A stretch of DNA of 21,597 bases. Source: Ophiothrix spiculata. Taxonomy: Eukaryota > Echinodermata > Ophiuroidea > Amphilepidida > Ophiotrichidae. The position numbers were made by a program, and so were the translations under genes. The DNA is taken from assembly GCA_000969725.1 (NCBI GenBank), contig JXSR01S073317.1, one strand, 5' to 3'. The notes below the pieces were generated by a model, which was not told where the DNA came from, ran no database searches, and was given only the letters and a program-made list of their open reading frames with translations. Below, piece after piece: positions 10,101 to 19,100 of the stretch. Each line of letters opens with the position of its first letter. Position 1 is the first letter of the stretch.

Positions 10101-13100
10101 AATTTCTTTATCAAAAGATGACTCAAGCGATTTTAACACTTTCAAGTCTTGCTAACCAATTTTTCTGAGCAAACATCTGCCCTACTTTGGAACTGTTGAC
10201 AACAAAATTTAATTCATGGTAAGATATATCTTGCCGGATACCCTCTTCACTCCTTGGCTATTTCCCCAGACTTTGGATCCATAACAAAAATATGTTTGTT
10301 GTATACTCTTCAACATGACTGGAACGAGGTATGAATTCTGTGGCAGTTGTCATCTGCTGTGTAAAGCACATGTTCCCAAAATAAGACTTCCTCACCAGAG
10401 TGAGAACTTCTCACCGACTGAATTTTGTGATATATGGATAATTACACCATCTAGGTCAAATATTTTTATATGTTTATATTCAATTCTTATTCAAATCCAA
10501 ACACAAGTATATCAAAGTTACAAATGAGGTACAAGGATCAAATTATACCACATTTCTAGGTGGGTATTTCTAAATAGAACTTCTCATTGAGAACAGGAAG
10601 TCTAGTGACGTATCGCCTAAGTGGTGCTTTAAGAATAAATTCGACTGAATACTTGATTAAAGGAGCATGTTACAAATAAAACAGTTGCAGAGAAACAATG
10701 TTGTCCCTTGCTATTGCCGCACACAAAGGCACTTGGAAGACTCTCAACCCAGAATAATGTTATATTCAGAGTCTCATTGATCGTTGCGGCTTCTAACTAG
10801 TCTTGCCGTGTGATTACGCTCTTGGTATGCATGTGTAATACTTTCCACAGTTGATGTAAAAGACAGGAGTCAAGCGATGTCTATCAATAGACTTTTAAGT
10901 CTATTATTGGACATCGCTAAAAAATCAACAATAACTCACCTTGAGATTGCTCCATGCTTCTAGTAGTGATGCAGCTACATCAGCAATCCCCGTAGTCTGG
11001 CCACCTTTCACTGATAACTCCTCCTGACTCTCCGTATCCACACCTTCATCCTGGCTGTCGGTCGTATCAGCTGCCTTGATCACGTCGGCATTCTCACCAG
11101 TCTTTACTTCATCTTCTGATTTGGTAGACTTATCTGCAGATTCAACACTTTCGCCAACTTTTTCTGCTGAAGTTGTTTTCTCTGCAGTTTCAGTACTCGT
11201 TTCAACTTCCATTGGCTTGGTATCTTCTTCTTTAGTTTCAGCACCATCTTCCTTAGCAACAGCCTCCCCTTTGGTCTCAGCATCCTCCTCCTTAGCAACA
11301 GCTTCCCCTTTGGTCTCAGCATCATCATCCTTAGCAACAGCCTCCCCTTTGGTCTCANNNNNNNNNNNNNNNNNNNNNNNNNNNNNNNNNNNNNNNNNNN
11401 NNNNNNNNNNNNNNNNNNNNNNNNNNNNNNNNNNNNNNNNNNCCTTAGCAACAGCCTCCCCTTTGGTCTCAGCATCATCATCCTTAGCAACAGCCTCTCC
11501 CTTTGTTTCACTACCATCCTCTTTGGCAACTGCCTCTCCTTTGGTGTCAGCTTCATCACCATTCTTGACAACAGTTTCTGATTTTGTTTCATTACCATCC
11601 TCTGTTGTCGTTGTCGACACAGTCTTACCCTCATCTTCCACTGTCTCCATCTTTGCTGAATCACTTTCAGTTTTCTCTTTATCAGACGTTTTGGAATCTC
11701 CATCTTGTTCAGTTTTTTTCTCATCAACATCTTTGGCAGTTGCATCGGGTAATAGTGTAACACCATCAAGACTGTCGCCATCAATGGCAACGACCGGAGT
11801 GCTCGAGCCTGATTCTCCTTGAGAATCAGCTGCAGCAACTTTGGTGTCGCTAGTTCTTACAAACAATTTCTTAGGCCCTTTTTCGTTGTCACTTTCAGAG
11901 TTTGTGCTCTCTCCTTTAATAGCATCAACAGGACTATTCCTAGCTACTGGAGTGAGCTGAAGAGACAGAGGAGTAGCTGATCTGGACGGAGTCTGTGAGG
12001 GAGTCTGTGAAGGAGTGTCATTAGCACTAGAATCATCTGGATCTTCAGATGGTTTAGCTATTTCTTTGGCCCACTTTTCAACTACTGAGTACACTTTACT
12101 ATCATCCAAGGCATTTTTATGAGGAATTGGAAGTCTCATCAAAGACGTCAGGATCTGCAAAAAAGAGACAAATGTTATTTTCAGTCATTAAAATGATACT
12201 TCATTTTGTCAATATTTCACTTCCCTCTCAATTGAACTTTTTTAAACCTTGCTCAAACTATGACAAACCTTTGGCAATCTGCAGTTACTAGCGAATTAGT
12301 CAGTGTCAAATGACAAACGATGACTATTTTCAAAATTGCAATTCAGAATTTCCAGAATTTCAATATTGCAATTCACAGGTTATTTGTCAGCGTGTCAGCC
12401 TGCCTTAAGCTTAGCTTGTAGTGAGTATACACCAATTTGGGTTCCAAATAAAATAATTGTTAAGAGAAATACAGACCAGTAGAACAATCAAAACAAGTTA
12501 CAAACTCCTTGAAAACTGTGGCGAAATTGGTGCAATGATTGAAATTCTTATGTATCAAATGCTATAATTCCAAAAGTCAAACCTATTAATTGGAAAACCC
12601 CTTATTCTTCATATCCACATCACATTTACAATTTGATTCAACCCCCTTCTGATTATAAGTCTTCCATATCAACAAGTAATGTTTAAACAATCTTGCGATC
12701 AAGTGTTTTATGTTTGTTTGTTTTTTACATTACTTTACAAGTTGGTGAAACTCATTAGAGAATGGGCTGCAGATTGAATGTCAAACTTAAGTACATAGCA
12801 GTGTCCCAACGAGTTTTGCAGAAGATTGTAGTAATTAAGGTAAAACGAACAGCCAATTTTGAGGTAATTGAAATCTATTTTGCATAATTCTGTTGAAGCA
12901 ACCATACAAAGCATTGTTGAATGACTCAACCCAGTTTTGACACATGAGCCGAGAAGATTATGCAAAGAGTTGATGCTTTGCTCAACAACACTACATACCA
13001 GGTACATACACTTCTCAGCAGAATAAATCGACTCTCAATACCCCATAAATATGAGTTTCAACCCTAGGCTATGCAATGTCTCAATGCTTTTAAATTCGGA

Positions 13101-16100
13101 CAGTGGACCCATACCTGCAATTGAAGCTCTCGCGGCTTATCTCCAAGATCAACCATCCAGCTCCATAATAGCTTGAGGCCATGATGTGACAGGAAGTTCT
13201 TCAAACAGCTCATTTCCAGAGTTTCCTGTGTACAAGAAAATGAAGCAACTTGTTTCATTGTTTTCGCAATATTGTATAGTTTGTCTCTGGTACAAAACAG
13301 TCTTAACATACCTACTAATAGACCACTTTCATATGTCTCATAATGCATCTTCAAAGTACCGTAAAGTGCGCGAACGACCATATTACTAAGTTGTGCGCAT
13401 GACATCACCTGCACACTAAGTTGTAACATGGTCAATTGCGCAGAAACTCTTGGACTTACAGTACTTATTATGAAACATACGAAAGTATGTATGCATACAT
13501 AATTATTTACGGAACGGATCAACTTTTATGAGATGAAACTTCAATTATCTTTTGTTTCGAATACTTGCAAAGGATTTTTTGGGGGGGATATTTTTGTTTC
13601 AATCTATGTATTTATGCTAAAAACTGGGGAAAAAACTAAGTCAAATATTTGCAAGTGTCCTTTTGTCATAAAAACTAAATGGTCATTTCATTATATCCAA
13701 TTTTGATGAGGATCAATAATTTCATAATCTATTTGAAGGACTTTTCCAGGTGAAGTTGCCAAACAATATATATATCAGTACGGTTGGTATTGAAATGCAG
13801 CTGTAAACCGATGAAGTTATACTTAACTCTTTAGCAATAACAAGGAATTTATTCATAACTAAAATAATGTGTAAGATTATGTTATAAAACAACATTCTAA
13901 TATCAACATTACTTCACATCCGTAAAAAATAAAAATAAAATGTAAAACAATTGTTCCTGCATTTACCTGCATGACTTGTAGGAGTTGAAGTCTCTGTCGC
14001 CTGCTATCAGCTCTGACCATCAGCCTACATAGCATCAAGGTATCGTCACTGGTCTTCAGACCATGGCCTTCCAGTGTACTGCAGAATCTCTCAACCTCTT
14101 CTTCAAGCTGGGGAAACAAATTGTTGTTTGAATGTAAAGTAATCACAAAATACACTGTTTTACAGATTTTAAATTATGTTTTGTGTATGGTGTTTATTTA
14201 CTTAAATATTGTGTGGGGAATGTTACTCGGTCTTAACTGACAAATGTAGACTCCAAATTCATGCTTATAGGAAAAAAACACACACAAACTGTTGACGCCC
14301 TTGTCCGCAAGAAAGTAGGCAGTATTCAACGCTACTTTAAATATTAACGAATAGGAAAAATACAATGGCGAATACATGGTCATTGGCAAAGATGAGTAGG
14401 TATATGTGTTACAAAAAGAAAATTTAAAATACAGTGCAACCTCTTTTATCTGGACATGATGGTACCAAAGAATGGCCGGATAAGTGAAAAATTCGGATAA
14501 GAGAATTGTGTGTAAATCTGCCATAATCATCTAAGTCTTTAAATTGGTGTAACACAAAATAGTCAATGAGAAGTGGTATAAAGTGTGAATAAACTTTGTA
14601 AGCACTTTTTGATGGTAAAAATGGTAAAAATTACAAAAATGTCCTTCAAATGCATTAAATCATGATAATAGGCAATGACAAAACATGTTTTCCTTTGAAA
14701 TTATTCAGTCGGATAACAGAGTAATCCGTATAAATGAGGTTCGGATAAAAGAGGTTGCACTGTATATATATATTTTAAGGGACTGTGGCTGACCGCCCGG
14801 AACCGGCAGTTCTGGGCGGTTGTCATTGTTCAGAACAATAGCAACCGGCCAGAACCGGCGCGGCGGTTCCGGGCGGTCAACAGCCAGTTCAGTTTTGAAG
14901 TGCTCCCCTACTCAGTTTAGAATCTGTGTGTGATCATGTGTGGTTCTGACGGATCTTTGTGGTCAAAGCTTCTGATGTTTGGGTCATAGTTAAGACATCA
15001 TTAACTGGATATGCCTTTGCTAACTTTTAACATACCTATTAGTTCTAACTTTTAATTTACCATATAAACCTATTCCAGTGCTCTGGGCATTGCCAAACAA
15101 CAGGTGACCAATATACAATATAAAACTTGATTCTTACAAAATGTAAATTAATTTTGCACTCTGAATAAGTATTGACGTGGAATTCTCGGTGGCCAACTAT
15201 GCAAATAGTGATTCTAAAAATCAATTTTCTGATGAAAATAGCCAATGGAAGTTATATATTACATACCATATATCCTAAATGAATTTTTTTTCTGAAAAAG
15301 TGTAAAAATTCTCATTCTCAGAAATTTAACACTTACTGATACATCCTCATAATAGCTCTCTCGCCTCTTTGATATTCCTTTACTGCGCTTGGGAGTCTCA
15401 GTCTTCTGTTTCTTGGGTTTACCAATGAATCCTCGACATTTCTCTGAACCACATAAACATTTCTGGGCACTTTTACTACAAGAAGGATATAGGAACAATT
15501 ATAAAAATGGCTATAGCAAACAATTCAATAAAGTGATATTAAGAAAATTTGGAACGAAATATTGCCATTAAAACAATACATTTAAATTACAATTGAATCA
15601 GGTAAAAAGGTATTGCACTATAAGCAGTGTATAAACTGCCTATTAGTATAAATGAAAAAGATTATACGAGGACGACATATCATAGGCAAGAGTATTCATC
15701 AGTCTTCAATCCGATTGGTCAGGATCCACTGTTTGTAATATTGATGTGAAGGAAACTGCCTAAACCAACTAGCCTGTTGCCTTCTCAGCACTGAAGATTG
15801 CCAGTAATTCATACACTCCGCGTATGCTGCACCTGTCACCTAGCCAATCAGAACGCAAGAATATAAAGAACGCGGAGTGCAGTGGACCTTCACAATGCAC
15901 TGTGCATGTTGCGTTCTGGTCTGCGTGGCGGGCGTTTAGTGCGTATGAACGTTTCATTGTTTTTGTCGGGTGATTATTTATTTAGTTTAAAAACGTTTGG
16001 GATTTTGATGGTCATATCAAAGGCCCTATATGTTTTCACAAAAGATACAATATTATTTTTCCGTCGTGTATGAATTAGATTAATAAATTTGCATTCCATA

Positions 16101-19100
16101 ATGCTCGTAAAATGAGACAAAATAAATGCACTTGCAGTAAATTTTGCACTCGGCCCGTAGGGTCCTCGTGAATTGGACGCATCAAAATTAACCGCGCATG
16201 CATTGATTTTGTCTCATTTCACTCGCGTATGAAATGCGCATTTATTAACCTATAACCATCTAACACATCTAACAGTGACATCAATCTCTCAGAATTATTA
16301 TCACCCTATGTTCAAACTCGGATGCATTGATCAGGAAATAACCAACTTCTTCAACAGACAATATCAAACCAAAAGGGGGAGACAGGTATTTTTTTGTAGC
16401 TGCACCATGGGTATAAAATGAACTTCCACTTCACATCAGGATTGCAAAAATGTCACTAGCTTTAAGAATTCCCAAATACACACCTTATGACAAAGACATT
16501 TTCGAATGTTTAATTCGTTTTACAAATCAATGATTTTGTTCCATGAGCACTCTTTGATGAGCAGTTATGTGCCTTGTCGCTATTATTATCATTTTTATTA
16601 TTATCAAATCTTCTTTGAGAATATAATTGCTGCGTGGTTTGGATATTATCTGAACTATTTATATAAGTGTTTTCTTACCCATAATCCTCGAATTGATAGT
16701 CAAAGGTGAGCTCCATTCCAGCCTTGATATTTTGCTTTGTAAAGAAGCCTACACGCAATTGGCCGTTGACGGTCCACTGTAATAAAGTCAGCAATTATAA
16801 ATTAGCAAATGGGTAATTTAACAAATTAAGATATGATGCATTGAATTTTATCTACAGCATAGTAAAAACAATTCTTACTGAACTGTTTAAGCTTATGAAA
16901 TATGTGGTTTATGTATAGATTTATATATGAAAATTTGTCATTTAAATAACATAAAGCGATTGTATCACTAGACTTTGCAGTAACACCCCCACCCAACCCC
17001 AACACCCTTACCCCAACCTGCCCACCCCAACCCCCCATCCGTCCCTCCCCCAACATGTTAAAGGCTCAGGAGGTTAAAGGCTCAGGAGGTTAAGGGTTTA
17101 ATTCTTAGAACTATCATTATTGAAAAAGACACGGTATATTTGCCGACTGGGTAGACTTCTAACAAGAAAATCGATCAGACATATGTTCCCCCAGAATGTG
17201 GATAAGCTGACCAGATCCGAAATTCTCCGAAGAATAGGACAAAATAGAATGTGAGTTTATGATAAAATAATCTTGAATCTTGAATAATTAATTGCTTTTG
17301 TCAAGCTAAACAAAGGCTCAGGAGTTTAAGGGTTTAATTCTTAGAACTATTATTGGTCATGCTTTTTAATGTGGGCACCCATAAAAGGTGGATTTGTTAC
17401 GTTGAGAATGATTTATGCATCAATTTTTGTCATATCTTTTCAACAATCTCATTATAATGTCATAATTTTGGTATGATTTTAAAGACAATTTATTTGACTT
17501 TCAAGAAATTAAGAAAAAAAAACCAAATGAAGTGATTAATTAAGCTTAATAACCTGTTAAAGCTATAATTAGCCAGGGGTTGAGGCGGGTGTGGTTGAGG
17601 CGGGTGCGGTTGAGGCATCATGAAAATTGTGCATCAATTTTTCCGTCATATTTTCTTAAAAATCTATTGAAGTGTCATAAATCTGATATGATTTTAAAGG
17701 CTTGTTATTGTTTATCAAAAACAAGTTGGAATTAACCCGAATAAAGTTTATTTTTAACGCTAATAACAAGTTAAAGTCAATAAGCTAATTAAGCAAGAGA
17801 TGAAATAGGCATAAATGCGGTTGGTGTGGATGAGATATGTAAATTGTGCAATAAATGTTGTCACAACTTTTCAATAATCAAATGAAATGTCATAATTTTG
17901 GTATGATTTTGAAACTCACGTCTATAAAATCAATTAAAAAAAATAGCCAAATAAAGGTATTTATCAACTCTAATCAACTATTACCAGGAGGGAGTTCGGT
18001 ATGGATGAAGTGAGTGAGATGTAACGCAAATGGGCCACACCTCAAAAAACATGACCTCTTATTAAAAAAAAGGCACAGTATATTTGCCGACTGGGAAGAC
18101 AGAAAGCAGAGGTGGTTTTCAGGATATCCCACAATGCATTATTCTGATACACTGATTGTACAATATGCCTGCAAATCCAATTCAACTCCTATACTTATGT
18201 ACAGGTTGCTGAGGTTTTTGAGGTGTCAGCAATGTGGGTAAACACTGGGCTATTGTGAAAAGAAACACATCCCTAGAAAGATATGAATGAGTACTATTCA
18301 ATGGAATTCTCAAATTCCTAATAGCCCCTTGTCCAGAAAACCATTATTGCCTATTATATATCAGTGTATCAGAATAATGCATTGTGGGATATCCTGAAAA
18401 CCACCTCTGCCCAGAAAGTGTATCAGCTGACCAGATCTGATGAAAGTCCTCCGACAAATAGGACAAAATATAATGTAAATTTATAATAAAATAATTCATT
18501 GGTTAAGTCAAGCTAAAATGTGAAATCCATCAGTATATTTTTGTCTGCAAAATTACTGAAAAAGTCACAGTATATTTTTGTATTGCAAATATGTTTTGTG
18601 AAACAAAAGATAATACATGGTCAGTCACATTTTTTAGTTCAATACATTTTCTGAAACAAAATTACGTACTAACGCACAACCTGTTCTATTTTTCCGTACC
18701 TTTTGAGTTTCACAGTTAGGATCACAGCTATGGTTGATGAAACGAGATAAGTTTCCTTTCTTTGTGGCATCGATTACCTAGAAAGTTGGAGATAAAACAT
18801 CACAAGTTTATACGATACAACTAACATTTTCTAAGATAATTCAAAACCTGTTTCAGTAGTAACAGTTATCCTTCTCCTTCCATGGTAAAACAAAAACACA
18901 TCCTTAACTGAAATATGAAACAAAAATTGAATTGTTGAACTCAGATGTCTGCTTTATGGTCAAAATGCTCAAAAAGCTGAAATTTATCATAATTAAGTTC
19001 GAATTTAGGGAAACCGATGTCACTATTTTGCCATCGCATAAGAGCAATAGATTTGTGCGGACACTATTGAGAAGACGTAAACAAAAATAAAATTCATCGC

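Larger units (their letters stand above)
9281..10939 (-). other. SETD2 intron, about 1.7 kb
   Basis: It contains a possible tRNA-like SINE remnant (about 9488-9570) and a strong hairpin next to the 5' splice site (10873-10918). The stretch 9580-10860 is plain AT-rich intron in which I see nothing. Confidence 0.8.
14108..15336 (-). other. SETD2 intron, about 1.2 kb
   Basis: It contains a Tigger/pogo-like MITE (14432-14762), followed after about 20 bp by a GC-rich palindrome (14783-14887). The rest is plain AT-rich DNA. Confidence 0.85.
15476..16678 (-). other. SETD2 intron, about 1.2 kb
   Basis: It contains a CACTCCGCGT/ACGCGGAGTG inverted repeat (15814-15879) and a foldback element (16080-16248). 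The remainder, including 16260-16670, shows nothing recognisable. Confidence 0.8.
17079..18525. repeat. tandem duplication, second copy split by two insertions
   Basis: Copy 1 (17079-17314) starts GGCTCAGGAGGTTAAGGG and contains GTATATTTGCCGACTGGG, AGCTGACCAGATC and AATAGGACAAAAT. Copy 2 starts at 17315, breaks off at 17354, resumes at 18064 with the same GTATATTTGCCGACTGGG, breaks again at 18105, and resumes at 18411 with AGCTGACCAGATC and AATAGGACAAAAT. A third fragment (GAAAAAGTCACAGTATATTT) lies at about 18557. Confidence 0.82.
16777..18699 (-). other. SETD2 intron, about 1.9 kb
   Basis: The most rearranged intron here. It holds a C-rich (transcribed strand G-rich) tract, a tandem duplication with units beginning GGCTCAGGAG, and two inverted-repeat elements nested inside the second unit. 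Confidence 0.85.

Noticed and set aside
10395..10420. Heat-shock element (GTGAGAACTTCTCAC)
   Set aside because: A single near-palindrome with only one GAA/TTC pair, far from any promoter.
11251..11559. CRISPR-like array (regular 39-bp spacing)
   Set aside because: There are no unique spacers. The whole unit is repeated and translated in a eukaryotic exon.
11076..11838. Long open frames on both strands over the minisatellite, other than the SETD2 frame
   Set aside because: They arise because a 39-bp repeat free of stops in one frame is often free of stops in others. Only the minus frame joined to the 10940-12154 splice sites matches SETD2.
15840..15880. Promoter with CCAAT and TATAAAG
   Set aside because: The boxes are only about 15 bp apart, sit inside an inverted repeat, and no gene starts downstream on the plus strand.
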